Shown here: in pieces, positions 17,920 to 27,975 of the stretch
How positions within the stretch are numbered: position 1 is the first letter of the stretch
Layout of the letters: each line of letters starts with the position of its first letter
DNA from: Labrenzia sp. 011
GTDB lineage: Bacteria; Pseudomonadota; Alphaproteobacteria; Rhizobiales; Stappiaceae
Length of the DNA stretch: 64,000 bases
Assembly: GCF_003075075.1 (NCBI RefSeq)
Contig: NZ_QCYM01000003.1
Span: 62,001-126,000 of the forward strand
Direction of reading: 5' to 3'
Translations under genes and position numbers: made by a program
The notes under the pieces: model-generated
Database searches by the model: none
Seen by the model: the letters and a program-made list of their open reading frames with translations, nothing else
What the model was told of the DNA's origin: nothing

Positions 17920-18639
17920 ATGACGAATTCCTTGCGATGGAAACGGATCCTCCTGAAACTTTCCGGCGAGGCCCTTATGGGTACGCAGGCCTTCGGGATC
18001 GACCCGGCCATCGTGCAGAGGATCGCCAAGGAAATCGCCGATGCGGTGGCACTGGGCGCCCAGGTCGGGGTTGTCGTGGGGGGCGGCAACATCTTTCGCG
18101 GGGTGGCCGTGGCGGCCAAGGGTGGCAACCGGGTCACCGGCGACCACATGGGCATGCTGGCCACCATCATGAACAGCCTGACGCTGGCCGACGCCCTGCG
18201 CCGGCTGAAGGTCAACGCCCGCGTCCTGTCCGCCGTTGCCGTTCCGTCGATCTGCGAGACCTTTTCCCAGCGCGTCGCCGACCGCTACATGGAAGACGGC
18301 GATGTCATCGTCTTTGCCGGCGGCACGGGCAACCCGTTCTTCACCACCGACAGCGGTGCGGCGCTCAGGGCTGCGGAAATGAAATGCGATGCCTTTCTCA
18401 AGGGCACCCAGGTGGATGGCGTCTATTCGGAAGATCCGAAGCTCAATCCGGATGCGGAGCGTTATGATACCCTCGGCTACGATGAGATCATCAGCCGCAA
18501 TCTCAAGGTGATGGACACCACCGCGATTGCGCTGGCGCGCGACAATTCCATTCCGGTTATCGTCTTTTCCATCCATACGCCCGGGGCTCTTGTCAGCGTA
18601 TTGCAGGAAACCGGCACCTATACTGTCGTCGGCGGCTAG
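17920..18639 (+). CDS. pyrH: Uridylate kinase
   Basis: A 239-residue kinase of the amino acid kinase fold that phosphorylates UMP to UDP, feeding pyrimidine nucleotide synthesis. Visible are KRILLKLSGEALMG (phosphate-binding start), GVVVGGGNIFRG, FAGGTGNPFFTTD and the KVMDTTAIALARDN segment, all conserved in bacterial UMP kinase. The ATG at 17920 has GAAGGG 8 nt upstream; in-frame ATGs at 17893 and 17896 lie too close to the inverted repeat. It heads pyrH-frr-uppS-cdsA-dxr. Confidence 0.96.
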   Translation: MTNSLRWKRILLKLSGEALMGTQAFGIDPAIVQRIAKEIADAVALGAQVGVVVGGGNIFRGVAVAAKGGNRVTGDHMGMLATIMNSLTLADALRRLKVNARVLSAVAVPSICETFSQRVADRYMEDGDVIVFAGGTGNPFFTTDSGAALRAAEMKCDAFLKGTQVDGVYSEDPKLNPDAERYDTLGYDEIISRNLKVMDTTAIALARDNSIPVIVFSIHTPGALVSVLQETGTYTVVGG

Positions 18640-18916
18640 GCCGTGGCGGGGCCGGGCTGCTCCGCACGTTCGCACCGGCTGAAACCGATGGTCGATTCCG
18701 GAGTCGGGCGGTGCGAAGCCACGGGGGAGGCTGGTGTTTTCAGCTCCACGCGATGCCCGGGGCCGCAAGGCGTGGTGTCCGGTGCCCCTTGAGGCTGCCA
18801 CCGGCGCCGAATTGTCAACAGAACAGGCAGATGCACTTGTGTTTCAGCGCGTTTATGCCATGTTGGCGCGCGCCGGGACTCTATCAAGCCAAGTCAAAAA
18901 CAAGAGTGAGGACAAA

Positions 18917-19480
18917 ATGTCGGTAGAAGGTGTCGATCTGGACGACTTGAAGCGCCGGATGCAAGGAGCTCTTGCTTCTCTGAAAACCGATTTCTCAGGC
19001 CTTCGCACCGGACGGGCATCCGCCTCCATGCTGGATCCCATCTCCGTTCAGGCCTATGGCCAGTCCATGCCGATCAGCCAGGTTGGCACCGTGTCCGTGC
19101 CGGAGCCGCGCATGGTCGCGATCCAGGTCTGGGACAAGACTATGGTGGCTGCGGTTGAACGGGCGATTCGGGAATCGAATCTCGGTCTGAACCCGGTCGT
19201 CGACGGTCAGCTGCTGCGCCTGCCGATTCCCGAACTCAACCAGGAACGCCGCCAGGATCTGATCAAGGTTGCCCACAAATACGCCGAACAGGCGCGGGTC
19301 GCGATCCGTCACGTACGCCGCGACGGCATGGACACCGCGAAAAAGGCCGAGAAAGACGGGGTTATCTCCCAGGACGACAGCCGTGTCGCTTCCGACGAAG
19401 TGCAGAAACTGACCGATCAGATGATCGGTGAGGTGGACAGCATGCTGGAGAAAAAAGAGCAGGAAATTTCCCAGGTCTGA
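18917..19480 (+). CDS. frr: Ribosome recycling factor
   Basis: A 187-residue factor that, with EF-G, splits post-termination ribosomes. The family's [21 protein letters not shown] segment is present in the N-terminal helix (shown in part: [12 protein letters not shown]), as are [15 protein letters not shown] and the C-terminal long helices with [15 protein letters not shown]. Length equals the usual 185 or so. GAGTGAGG precedes the ATG at 18917. The frame is open back to 18734 but the extension has no similarity. A 277-nt gap to pyrH shows no other gene and may hold a promoter. Confidence 0.96.
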   Translation: MSVEGVDLDDLKRRMQGALASLKTDFSGLRTGRASASMLDPISVQAYGQSMPISQVGTVSVPEPRMVAIQVWDKTMVAAVERAIRESNLGLNPVVDGQLLRLPIPELNQERRQDLIKVAHKYAEQARVAIRHVRRDGMDTAKKAEKDGVISQDDSRVASDEVQKLTDQMIGEVDSMLEKKEQEISQV

Positions 19481-19511
19481 TCGGACCGGAACCTGTGAGT
19501 GGGGGAGCCCA

Positions 19512-20279
19512 ATGAGCGTCAGCCCGGACCGGACACCGCAGGTATCTGCCGCGGAAGGTTCCAGCGCGAAACTGCCGCGGCACGTTGCATTCATCATGGA
19601 TGGCAACGGACGATGGGCCACTGCGCGCGGCCTGCCGCGGACGGAGGGCCATCGCCACGGGCTGGAGGCCCTGCGCCGGGTGATCCGGCATGCCGGCAAT
19701 CTCGGCATCGACGTGATCACCATCTACAGTTTTTCTTCCGAGAACTGGAGCCGTCCGGAAACCGAAGTCTCCTTTCTCATGGGGCTCTTGCGGCGTTTCG
19801 TGCAGCGTGATCTGAGCGAACTCCACGACGCCAACGTGCGCATCCGGATCATCGGCAGCCGCGACGAACTGGAGCCGGGCATCGCCGCGCTGTTGCAGGA
19901 GGCCGAGGATCTGACCCGCAACAATACCGGGCTGAACCTCGTGGTTGCCTTCAATTACGGTGCCCGCGTGGAAATCCTCCGGGCCGCCAGGGCACTGGCT
20001 GAGAAGGTCAAGTCCGGCGAAATCGAGCCGCAGGACATCACCGAAGCCACATTTTCGGACACGCTGGATACCGGCGGCTTGCCCGATCCGGATCTGATTA
20101 TCCGCACCAGCGGCGAGATGCGCCTTTCCAATTTTCTCTTGTGGCAGGCGGCCTATTCCGAATTCTATTTCTGTGACAAGCACTGGCCGGATTTCGACGA
20201 AGCGGCATTCGATGAGGCATTGAACTGTTTTGGCAACCGGCAGCGCCGGTATGGCGGTCTTGATGCCAAGGCGTTGTAG
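19512..20279 (+). CDS. uppS: Isoprenyl transferase (undecaprenyl diphosphate synthase)
   Basis: A 255-residue cis-prenyltransferase that builds undecaprenyl diphosphate, the lipid carrier for peptidoglycan and polysaccharide synthesis. Signature motifs are visible: [13 protein letters not shown] with the catalytic Asp near residue 36, IYSFSSENW, and [19 protein letters not shown]. The protein has about 20 extra residues before the core. The ATG at 19512 follows GTGGGGGAG. It lies 31 nt after frr and 15 nt before cdsA, in the standard order. Confidence 0.96.
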   Translation: MSVSPDRTPQVSAAEGSSAKLPRHVAFIMDGNGRWATARGLPRTEGHRHGLEALRRVIRHAGNLGIDVITIYSFSSENWSRPETEVSFLMGLLRRFVQRDLSELHDANVRIRIIGSRDELEPGIAALLQEAEDLTRNNTGLNLVVAFNYGARVEILRAARALAEKVKSGEIEPQDITEATFSDTLDTGGLPDPDLIIRTSGEMRLSNFLLWQAAYSEFYFCDKHWPDFDEAAFDEALNCFGNRQRRYGGLDAKAL

Positions 20280-20294
20280 CGGCCGACCCGCATC

Positions 20295-21143
20295 ATGACA
20301 GATCCAGAACAAACTCCCAAAAAACTGTCGGATCTCGGCCTGAGATTCGCATCGGCGGTCATTCTAGGACCGCTGGTGCTGCTGATCATCTGGCTGGGCG
20401 GATTGCCCTATGCAGCTCTGATGCTCGTGGCCATGATGCTGTTCCTGTGGGAATGGTTCTCCATCACCGCAACACGCCACGGATCGTTTGCGGCGCTGGT
20501 CGGGCAGGGGGCGCTTGTCGCGCTCACGCTGTTCGATCTGGCGGGGTTTGCCGAAATCGGCCTCGCAATGCTGTTGCTGGGAGCCTGTGCCGCCTATGCA
20601 TCGGCCCGGTTCACCAGGGCAGGGAGATGGAACGCGGAGGGGATCCTGTACAGCGGATGCTCGCTTTTCGCGCTTCTTGCGATCCGGGACGGAACCGGCG
20701 GGATGGTGTTCACCTTCTTTCTTGTGTTCGTGGTCTGGGCGACGGACATCTTCGCCTATTTCACCGGCCGGGCTCTTGGCGGTCCCAAGCTTTGGTCACG
20801 GGTTTCGCCGAAGAAAACCTGGTCCGGCGCCATTGGCGGACTGATCCTCGCGGCCGTGTTCGGTGTCGGGGTGGTTGTTGTTGCCGGGACCGGCACGCAG
20901 GATCTTCCTGTCTGGGCCTTGCTTGCCGCCGCGCTCTCTGTCGTCTCCCAGGCCGGCGATCTCCTGGAATCCGCGGTCAAGCGCAGGTTCGACGTCAAGG
21001 ATTCCAGTCGTCTCATTCCCGGCCACGGGGGAATCATGGATCGGATAGACGGTCTTGTCGCCGCCGCCATTTTCGCCGTTGTGATCGGCGTGGTTGCCGG
21101 CGGAGGGCTGCGGGATCCGATTGCGGGTCTGGGGCTGCATTAG
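20295..21143 (+). CDS. cdsA: Phosphatidate cytidylyltransferase (CDP-diglyceride synthase)
   Basis: A 282-residue polytopic inner-membrane enzyme that makes CDP-diacylglycerol from phosphatidate and CTP, the branch point for phospholipid synthesis. About seven or eight hydrophobic helices are seen. The family signature near the C-terminus is present: SQAGDLLESAVKRRFDVKDS followed by LIPGHGGIMDRIDGL. It lies 15 nt after uppS. Confidence 0.95.
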   Translation: MTDPEQTPKKLSDLGLRFASAVILGPLVLLIIWLGGLPYAALMLVAMMLFLWEWFSITATRHGSFAALVGQGALVALTLFDLAGFAEIGLAMLLLGACAAYASARFTRAGRWNAEGILYSGCSLFALLAIRDGTGGMVFTFFLVFVVWATDIFAYFTGRALGGPKLWSRVSPKKTWSGAIGGLILAAVFGVGVVVVAGTGTQDLPVWALLAAALSVVSQAGDLLESAVKRRFDVKDSSRLIPGHGGIMDRIDGLVAAAIFAVVIGVVAGGGLRDPIAGLGLH

Positions 21144-21298
21144 GGTGTTGAAGATCAGATGGTTTCACCCCGTGTCGTCAGCGTGCCTGACCGGGCAGGA
21201 AGCCCGCTCCGCGCACGCTTCCTAACCCGGGGTTCGCCATTTCACATGCCATTTCGTCTTCATTTATGAGTTCACACCCTAAGTCTGGAGTTGCAAGC

Positions 21299-22501
21299 AT
21301 GGCGGCCGGAACCGCTTTCATCGACGAGACTGCGCCGATACGCATCATCGTGCTTGGTGCGACCGGGTCGATCGGCCAGAGCCTGGCGGATCTGATCGCA
21401 CGGTCGCCCGAGCGGTTCGACGTGGTCGCCCTTGTGGCGAACCGCAATGCGAAGGCCCTCGCGGAGATGGCCAGGACCCTGAAGGCGTCTTCAGCCGTTC
21501 TTGCGGATGCGTCCTGCTACGGGGACCTGGCCGGCCATCTTGAAGGGACCGGTATCGCGGTTTCCGCGGGAAATGCAGCGGTCCTTGAGGCGGTCGAGCA
21601 CGAGGCCGACCTCGTGGTCGGCGCCATTGTCGGCGCCGCCGGTCTGGCGCCCACCATGGCGGCGATCCGGCCCGGCCGGAGGATCGCCCTTGCCAACAAG
21701 GAATGTCTGGTCTGCGCGGGCGATCTCTTCATGGAGAAAATCCGCCGGACCGGCGCCGAGCTTCTGCCGGTGGACAGTGAGCACAACGCCATTTTTCAGG
21801 TGTTCGAATCCGAAAAGGCGGACCAGGTCGAAAAGGTCATCCTGACCGCCTCGGGCGGCCCTTTCAGAACGTTTTCCAGGGCCGAAATGGCGGGTGTGAC
21901 GCCGCAGCAGGCTCTGAAACATCCGAATTGGGACATGGGCGCGCGGGTCACCATCGACAGCGCCACGATGATGAACAAGGGCTTCGAGGTGATCGAGGCA
22001 TCCCATCTTTTTCCCGTGAACCACGACCAGCTGGGTGTTCTGGTGCACCCGCAATCCGCCGTTCACGGTCTCGTCCAGTACAGGGACGGTTCCCTTCTGG
22101 CGCAGCTCGGCAGTCCGGACATGCGCACGCCGATCGCCCATTGCCTGGCCTATCCGCGCAGGATGGCGGCACCGGTCAAGCGGCTCGATCTGGCGGAGCT
22201 GGGCACGCTGACCTTCGAGGCGCCCGATCCGGTCCGCTTCCCCGCGCTCCAGCTTGCCATCGACGCCATGAAGACGGCCGGCGGTGCTCCGGCGGTGCTG
22301 AACGCTGCCGACGAAGTCGCCGTCGAGGCTTTCCTGACAGGAAAAACCCGCTTTCCGGACATCTCCTCAGCCATCGAGGCGGTGCTGGAGCGAATGGCGG
22401 GTGAGGGCCGGCTGGGGACCTGCGAAGGGATCGAGGAGGTTCTGGCTCTTGACGGGGAAGCCAGGCTGAAAACACGCGAATGGATCGGGTCCAGGCATTG
22501 A
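21299..22501 (+). CDS. dxr: 1-deoxy-D-xylulose 5-phosphate reductoisomerase
   Basis: A 400-residue NADPH-dependent enzyme that commits the MEP pathway to isoprenoid precursors, supplying substrate for the UppS encoded upstream. The dinucleotide-binding motif is VLGATGSIGQS; the metal and substrate motifs are LLPVDSEHNAIFQ and TASGGPF, with NWDMGARVTIDSATMMNKG following. GGAG 10-13 nt upstream supports the ATG at 21299; an ATG at 21266 lacks a ribosome-binding site. The 155-nt gap after cdsA has no gene. Confidence 0.96.
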   Translation: MAAGTAFIDETAPIRIIVLGATGSIGQSLADLIARSPERFDVVALVANRNAKALAEMARTLKASSAVLADASCYGDLAGHLEGTGIAVSAGNAAVLEAVEHEADLVVGAIVGAAGLAPTMAAIRPGRRIALANKECLVCAGDLFMEKIRRTGAELLPVDSEHNAIFQVFESEKADQVEKVILTASGGPFRTFSRAEMAGVTPQQALKHPNWDMGARVTIDSATMMNKGFEVIEASHLFPVNHDQLGVLVHPQSAVHGLVQYRDGSLLAQLGSPDMRTPIAHCLAYPRRMAAPVKRLDLAELGTLTFEAPDPVRFPALQLAIDAMKTAGGAPAVLNAADEVAVEAFLTGKTRFPDISSAIEAVLERMAGEGRLGTCEGIEEVLALDGEARLKTREWIGSRH

Positions 22502-22611
22502 CCGGTTTCCTGTCTTTCGAAATATTTGCGGCGGACCATTAACACGCCGTAATTTTCCTTTTAGTACAGTGGCTCCAGACACTCCAAGCTGTGCAGGATC
22601 GGACGCCCTTT

Positions 22612-23754
22612 ATGGACCTTCTTTTTTCCGCGTATTCCCTTATCGTCGGTACCATCATCCCCTTTCTGTTCGTGCTGACGATCGTGGTGTTTTTCCACGA
22701 GCTTGGTCATTTCGCCGTTGCCCGCTGGTGCAACGTCAAGGTGGACGCCTTTTCGGTCGGGTTCGGCCGCGAGATCATCGGACGGATGGACAGCAAGGGC
22801 ACGCGGTGGAAACTCTGCATGATTCCCCTTGGCGGATACGTGAAGTTCGCGGGCGACGAGAACGCAGCCAGCGTGCCGAGCCGTGAGCTGATCGCCCAGA
22901 TGAGCGAAGAGGACCGCAAGACCGCGTTTATCGCCAAGCCGGTGTGGCAAAGAGCGGCTGTGGTGGCGGCGGGACCGCTCGCGAATTTCCTTCTGGCAAT
23001 CGTCATCTTCGCGACGCTCTTCATGATGACGGGCAAGCAGGGACTTGAGCCGGTCGTCGAGGAGGTCTTTCCGGGACGGGCCGCCGAGCGCAGCGGTATC
23101 CAGGCGGGAGATATCATCCGGGAAATCGACGGGCGCGAAATACACACTTTCGGCGAACTGCGGCAGATCGTGCTGATGAACGCCAATACGCCGCTTGTCT
23201 TCGAGGTTGAGCGCGACGGAAACCTCATCGATCTGACGGTCACGCCGGACGCTCGGGAAAAAGAGGTGTTTCTCGGCGAACGGCAGATGGCGGGAGATAT
23301 CGGCCTGCGCGGTTCCAGCGATCCCCAGCATCTTGTGCGCATCAAGTACGGGCCGGTCGGTGCGGTCAATGAAGGGGTGCTTGAAACCTGGCGGATCATG
23401 GCGGGGACGGTCAATTACGTCTGGGGCGTGATTTCCCAGCGCCAGTCCGCCGATCAGCTCGGTGGTCCCATTCGTGTTGCGCAGATATCCGGTCAGGTGG
23501 CCGACCTGGGCTTCCTTCCGCTGATTTCCCTCACCGCCGTCCTGTCCGTGAGCATCGGCTTGATCAATCTGGCTCCGGTGCCGATTCTCGACGGAGGTCA
23601 TCTGCTTTACTTCGCTGCCGAGGCCCTGCGAGGCAAGCCGCTGAGCGAAAGGGTTCAGGATGTGGGGTTCCGGATCGGGCTGGGGCTTGTTCTGATGATG
23701 ATGGTGTTTGTCACATGGAAGGATATCATGCGATTGTTGGGGCCAAGTTCCTAG
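22612..23754 (+). CDS. rseP: RIP metalloprotease RseP (site-2 protease)
   Basis: A 380-residue intramembrane zinc protease that cleaves membrane-bound anti-sigma factors and signal-peptide remnants (MmpA in Caulobacter). The zinc motif H29-E30-x-x-H33 lies in the first helix (VVFFHELGHF); a single PDZ domain is at about residues 130-210 (PGRAAERSGIQAGD); the third zinc ligand motif is LAPVPILDGGHL in a C-terminal helix. Gene order dxr-rseP-bamA is conserved. ATG 22612 is chosen for its fit to the family; GTG 22591 is possible. Confidence 0.94.
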   Translation: MDLLFSAYSLIVGTIIPFLFVLTIVVFFHELGHFAVARWCNVKVDAFSVGFGREIIGRMDSKGTRWKLCMIPLGGYVKFAGDENAASVPSRELIAQMSEEDRKTAFIAKPVWQRAAVVAAGPLANFLLAIVIFATLFMMTGKQGLEPVVEEVFPGRAAERSGIQAGDIIREIDGREIHTFGELRQIVLMNANTPLVFEVERDGNLIDLTVTPDAREKEVFLGERQMAGDIGLRGSSDPQHLVRIKYGPVGAVNEGVLETWRIMAGTVNYVWGVISQRQSADQLGGPIRVAQISGQVADLGFLPLISLTAVLSVSIGLINLAPVPILDGGHLLYFAAEALRGKPLSERVQDVGFRIGLGLVLMMMVFVTWKDIMRLLGPSS

Positions 23755-23867
23755 GCAATCCGCGGTCTGGTGGAGGTGCGCCCCTCCACGGGCCGTGACA
23801 TTGACGCAACGTCTTCTGACTAAATCGCTTTCACCCGGGAAGTGCAGTTGCGTTATCGGTAAAATCC

Positions 23868-23873
23868 TATAAA
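23868..23873 (+). promoter_or_regulatory. Possible -10 element upstream of bamA
   Basis: TATAAA in the 199-nt gap between rseP and bamA, 81 nt before the bamA ATG. No convincing -35 lies at the right distance. A 7-bp hairpin (GTGGAGG / CCTCCAC, 23770-23789) lies earlier in the gap, so bamA may have its own promoter. Confidence 0.3.
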
Positions 23874-23953
23874 ACGATCATCGGTTCCGAGAATCTGCCA
23901 GGGTGATTGCAGGTTCCGGGAGGGGTATTTAAAAACAAAGGCATAGCGCAATA

Positions 23954-26335
23954 ATGCAGCGATTGCAGAAGTTTACACGAGCCGTCTTGTTAGCTGCGGC
24001 CGTATTTTCAATCGGGGCGGCTCTGCCTCAGACCTTCGGTCTTCCGTCCCTTGTGGCGGAGGCGCAGGCGGCAGTTGCCAGAAGCATTCAGGTGCGCGGC
24101 AACACGCGGGTCGAGGATGAAACCGTCGTCAGCTACCTGACCATCGTTCCGGGGCGCTCGTACAGCGCCTTCGATGTCGATGAGTCCCTGAAGGCGCTCT
24201 ATGCAACGGGTTTGTTCGCCACGGTTGATATCACCCCGAGTGGCAGCACCGTTATCGTCACGGTTACGGAAAATCCGATCATCAATCGCGTTTCCTTCGA
24301 GGGAAACAAGAAGATCAAGGATGGTGCGCTGGAAACGGCCGTGCGGTCCCAGCCGCGCTCGATGCTGTCGCGCGCCAAGGTTCAGGCCGACGTTCAGAAT
24401 ATTCTGGAAGCCTATCGCCGCTCCGGCCGCTACGGCGCGTCCGTGGAGCCGCAGATCATCGACCGCGGACAGAATCGCGTCGACCTGGTTTTCGAAATCA
24501 ACGAAGGTGCAAAGACCGGTGTCGAGCGCATCAGCTTCATCGGCAACACGTCCTTCAGTGATGGGCGTCTGCGGGACGTCATCCGTACCCGCGAGAGCGG
24601 CCTTCTGAGCTGGCTGCGCAGCACCGATACCTATGATCCGGACCGGCTTGCCGCTGACGAGGAGCTGTTGCGCCAGTATTACAACAAGAAGGGTTATGCC
24701 GATTTCCGTATCGTCTCCGTGAGTGCGGATCTCGATCGCGAGCAGAACATCTTCTATGTGACCTTCACAGTGGATGAGGGCGAAAAATACGAAGTCGGCG
24801 ATGTCGAAATCGTGTCAACAATTCCGGATGTTGATCCGGAGGAGCTGCGGCGCCTGATTCGTACCCGCAGCGGCCAGACCTTCAATTCCCTTCGTGTCGA
24901 ACAGACCGTCGAGGACATCACGCTGCGTGTATCCGAAGAGGGCTATGCCTTCGCCCGGGTTCGTCCGCGTGGAGCCCGCGACTACGAGAACAACAAGATT
25001 TCCCTGATCTACTATATCGAGGAAGGCCCGCGGGCCTATGTCGAGCGGATCAACATCATCGGTAACGACCGCACCCGTGAATATGTCATTCGGCGCGAAT
25101 TCGATATCGCCGAAGGAGATGCGTTCAATCGCGCTCTGGTCGACAAGGCCGAGCGCCGCCTGCGCAATCTCGGCTTCTTCGAGCGTGTTTCGATCACGAC
25201 CCAGCAGGGCAGTGCGGCCGACCGGGTGATTGTCAATGTGCGGGTCGAGGAAAAGCCGACAGGTGAAATTTCCTTCGGGGTCGGCTATTCGACGGTCGAC
25301 GGCGTGATCGGCGATATTTCGCTCACCGAAAAGAACTTCCTCGGCCGCGGCCAGTTCGTGAAGCTCGCCGTTGGCGGCGGTACGGACACGCAGTCCTACG
25401 AATTCCGGTTCATCGAGCCGTTCTTCATGGGGCGCCGGGTCGCGCTCGACCTGGATGTCTACCGGAAGATCGACGATGCCAACGATTACCGCTCCTTCGA
25501 TCAGGAACGGACCGGCGGCGGCTTCGGATTCACGCTTCCGCTCCGGGAAGAAGAGCTGACGGTTCGGCTTTACTACAATATCTTCCAGGAGAAGAACTCC
25601 GATCCGGACAACGATTCGACGGGCATCAACAACTGCGACACGGACGAACTGTCCCTTGCTGTGTGTGACTCCCTAGGTACCTATCTGACCTCGCTGGTCG
25701 GATATGAATTCCGCTACAATACGCTGGACCGCAATATGGATCCGACGGACGGCTTCTATGCCTCCTTCGGCCAGCAGTTCGCAGGCCTGGGTGGCGACAG
25801 CTTCTTCATCAAGACCGAAGCCGAGGCGCGGGCCTACAAGGAAATCCTCGCAGACTACGGTCTCGTCGGCAGCCTGTCCGTCCGTGGCGGTAACATCATG
25901 GCTCTTGGTGACGAGCGTCTGCGGGTGTCCGAACAGTTCATGCTCGGCGGTAACCTGGTTCGCGGTTTCGAAAACCAGGGCATCGGCCCGCGTGATGCGG
26001 AGACCGAGGACGCGATCGGTGGCCGCTTCTATGTGGCGGCGACAGCCGAGACCCGGTTCCCGTTCCCGGTCCTGCCGAAAGAGTTCGGCCTGAGCGGAGC
26101 GGTATTTGCCGATGCCGGTTCCCTTTGGGACGCGGACAGCGGCCTGGTCAGCCTGGTCGATGACAATGGCGGGCGGGTCGACTCCGACGATTTTGCGCTG
26201 CGCGCCTCGATCGGTGCCGGTATCCGCTGGAATTCGCCTTTTGGACCGCTGCGGGCTGACTTCGCCTATCCTATCCTCAAGGAAGACTCTGATAAGACCC
26301 AGGTGTTCCGTTTGAGTGGCGGTACGCGCTTCTAA
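23954..26335 (+). CDS. bamA: Outer membrane protein assembly factor BamA
   Basis: A 793-residue outer-membrane protein that folds and inserts beta-barrel proteins. An N-terminal signal peptide (VLLAAAVFSIGAALPQ, cleavage near AEAQA) is followed by five POTRA domains (residues about 45-440; SIQVRGNTRVEDETV and RINIIGNDRTREYVIRREFD are typical repeats). The C-terminal half is the Omp85 barrel with the VRGF motif (LVRGFENQGIGPRD) and the terminal aromatic strand ending in F. It lies between rseP and lpxD as in most proteobacteria and has its own strong terminator. Confidence 0.97.
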   Translation: MQRLQKFTRAVLLAAAVFSIGAALPQTFGLPSLVAEAQAAVARSIQVRGNTRVEDETVVSYLTIVPGRSYSAFDVDESLKALYATGLFATVDITPSGSTVIVTVTENPIINRVSFEGNKKIKDGALETAVRSQPRSMLSRAKVQADVQNILEAYRRSGRYGASVEPQIIDRGQNRVDLVFEINEGAKTGVERISFIGNTSFSDGRLRDVIRTRESGLLSWLRSTDTYDPDRLAADEELLRQYYNKKGYADFRIVSVSADLDREQNIFYVTFTVDEGEKYEVGDVEIVSTIPDVDPEELRRLIRTRSGQTFNSLRVEQTVEDITLRVSEEGYAFARVRPRGARDYENNKISLIYYIEEGPRAYVERINIIGNDRTREYVIRREFDIAEGDAFNRALVDKAERRLRNLGFFERVSITTQQGSAADRVIVNVRVEEKPTGEISFGVGYSTVDGVIGDISLTEKNFLGRGQFVKLAVGGGTDTQSYEFRFIEPFFMGRRVALDLDVYRKIDDANDYRSFDQERTGGGFGFTLPLREEELTVRLYYNIFQEKNSDPDNDSTGINNCDTDELSLAVCDSLGTYLTSLVGYEFRYNTLDRNMDPTDGFYASFGQQFAGLGGDSFFIKTEAEARAYKEILADYGLVGSLSVRGGNIMALGDERLRVSEQFMLGGNLVRGFENQGIGPRDAETEDAIGGRFYVAATAETRFPFPVLPKEFGLSGAVFADAGSLWDADSGLVSLVDDNGGRVDSDDFALRASIGAGIRWNSPFGPLRADFAYPILKEDSDKTQVFRLSGGTRF

Positions 26336-26359
26336 ACAGCGGTCAAGTGGGTTAGAAAT

Positions 26360-26389
26360 CGGCCGCCGATCTGATCGGCGGCCGTTTTT
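26360..26389 (+). terminator. Rho-independent terminator after bamA
   Basis: Perfect 11-bp stem CGGCCGCCGAT / ATCGGCGGCCG with a 3-nt loop and a TTTTT tail, 24 nt after the bamA stop and only 26 nt before the lpxD start. lpxD is therefore likely to depend on read-through or a promoter nearby. Confidence 0.85.
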
Positions 26390-26414
26390 ATTGGCTGGCA
26401 ACAAGGATACGATC

Positions 26415-27452
26415 ATGTCCGAGCCAAATTTTTTCAAGACACCGGCTCCCGCATCCCTGCGGGAGATCGCCGACTGGGCGGAAGCTGAAATCCATCGCGG
26501 TGACGAGTCCCTGCAAATCGCAGGTGTGGCGCCGCTGGAAGAGGCCGGATCCGGGTCACTGGTTTTCTTCGACAACACGGCCTATCTGGACCAGCTCCGC
26601 ACCACGACAGCGGCGGCTTGTCTTGTCGCGAAGAAGCACAGGGACAAGGTGCCGGAGGGGGTCGCGGTTCTCGTATGCGCGGATCCCTATCGCTCCTGGG
26701 CCAAGGTTCTGGCGCAGCTCTTTCCCGATGCCATGGTGCCCAGGGAACCCGGACCTGCGGTTGTCTCCGAAAGGGCGGTTATCGATCCGGAAGCGACACT
26801 AGAAGATGGTGTTACCGTGGAACCGGGCGTTGTGGTCGGCGCCGGGGTTGAAATCGGTGCCGGTACGGTCATCCGGGCGAATACGGTGGTCGGCCGGGGC
26901 GTGAAGATCGGCCGCGACTGCGTGATCGGGCCGAATTGCACGGTACAGCACACAGTGCTTGGCAATCGCGTCTTCCTGCATCCGGGCGTGTGTTGCGGTC
27001 AGGACGGATTCGGCTACGCGATGGGAGCGCAGGGACATATGAAGGTCCCGCAGATCGGCCGTGTGATCATTCAGGATGATGTTGAAGTCGGCGCCAACAC
27101 CACCATCGACCGGGGTGCGAACCGAGATACGATCATCGGCGAAGGCACGAAGATCGATAATCAGGTGCAGATCGGCCACAATGTCGTTGTCGGTCGCCAT
27201 TGTGTCCTCGTTTCGCAGGTCGGCCTGTCCGGCAGCTGCACGCTGGAGGACTTCGTGGCGATCGGCGGTCAGACCGGTGTGCGCGGACATGTGACCATCG
27301 GGATGGGCGCCCAGGTTGCTGCGGTAAGTGTTGTCAGCGACGACCTGGCAGCCGGGGGGCGCTACGGGGGCACGCCCGCCAAGCCGGTGAAGCAATGGTT
27401 CCGGGAAGTGGCGGCACTGAGAAAACTTGCAGAGCGCGGCGGCGGATCGTAA
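26415..27452 (+). CDS. lpxD: UDP-3-O-(3-hydroxyacyl)glucosamine N-acyltransferase
   Basis: A 345-residue acyltransferase that adds the second hydroxyacyl chain in lipid A synthesis. The N-terminal uridine-binding domain (residues 1-110) is followed by a left-handed beta-helix of hexapeptide repeats (about 115-310), with GQDGFGYA and the catalytic His in VQIGHNVVVG. A C-terminal helix closes it (VKQWFREVAALRKLAE). The ATG at 26415 follows AAGGATAC. It precedes fabZ-lpxA in the standard lipid A operon. Confidence 0.96.
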   Translation: MSEPNFFKTPAPASLREIADWAEAEIHRGDESLQIAGVAPLEEAGSGSLVFFDNTAYLDQLRTTTAAACLVAKKHRDKVPEGVAVLVCADPYRSWAKVLAQLFPDAMVPREPGPAVVSERAVIDPEATLEDGVTVEPGVVVGAGVEIGAGTVIRANTVVGRGVKIGRDCVIGPNCTVQHTVLGNRVFLHPGVCCGQDGFGYAMGAQGHMKVPQIGRVIIQDDVEVGANTTIDRGANRDTIIGEGTKIDNQVQIGHNVVVGRHCVLVSQVGLSGSCTLEDFVAIGGQTGVRGHVTIGMGAQVAAVSVVSDDLAAGGRYGGTPAKPVKQWFREVAALRKLAERGGGS

Positions 27453-27504
27453 ACGGATAAACAAATTAAGGACTTTGCGGCGCTGATCGGCAAAGGGGCA
27501 TTTT

Positions 27505-27969
27505 ATGGAAGACGCAGAAAACAAGACACTTGCCAGCGCAGATATCATGGAGATCATGAAACTTCTGCCGCATCGCTACCCGTTTTTGCTGATCGACAAG
27601 ATCATCGAGATGGATGGCGATAACAGTTGCATCGGCATCAAGAACGTCACCATCAACGAGCCTCAGTTCACCGGTCATTTTCCCGGCAGGCCCGTTTTTC
27701 CGGGCGTTCTTCTGATCGAGGCGATGGCACAGACCGCCGGGGCGCTTTGCGTGCATGCAAGGGGGAGCGATGCTCCGCCGCAGCTTGTGTATTTCATGAC
27801 CATCGACAGGGCCAAGTTCCGCAAACCGGTCGAACCGGGTGATCAGGTCCATTTTCATGTCAAGAAGATCAAGCAACGCTCCAATATCTGGAAATTCGAC
27901 GCTGTGGCGATGGTCGCCGGAGCAAAGGTCGCAGAAGCAGAAGTCAGCGCCATGCTGGTAGACGCGTGA
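27505..27969 (+). CDS. fabZ: 3-hydroxyacyl-[acyl-carrier-protein] dehydratase FabZ
   Basis: A 154-residue hotdog-fold dehydratase that removes water from 3-hydroxyacyl-ACP in fatty acid elongation. The active-site motif [20 protein letters not shown] contains catalytic His58 and Glu72. [14 protein letters not shown] is the conserved N-terminal helix region. FabZ competes with LpxA/LpxD for 3-hydroxyacyl-ACP, which explains its place in this operon. AAAGGGG precedes the ATG. Confidence 0.97.
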   Translation: MEDAENKTLASADIMEIMKLLPHRYPFLLIDKIIEMDGDNSCIGIKNVTINEPQFTGHFPGRPVFPGVLLIEAMAQTAGALCVHARGSDAPPQLVYFMTIDRAKFRKPVEPGDQVHFHVKKIKQRSNIWKFDAVAMVAGAKVAEAEVSAMLVDA

Positions 27970-27975
27970 GGAAAC

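Noticed and set aside
18734..18916. In-frame upstream extension of frr
   Set aside because: The 61 extra residues have no similarity to ribosome recycling factor, and a good ribosome-binding site precedes the ATG at 18917.
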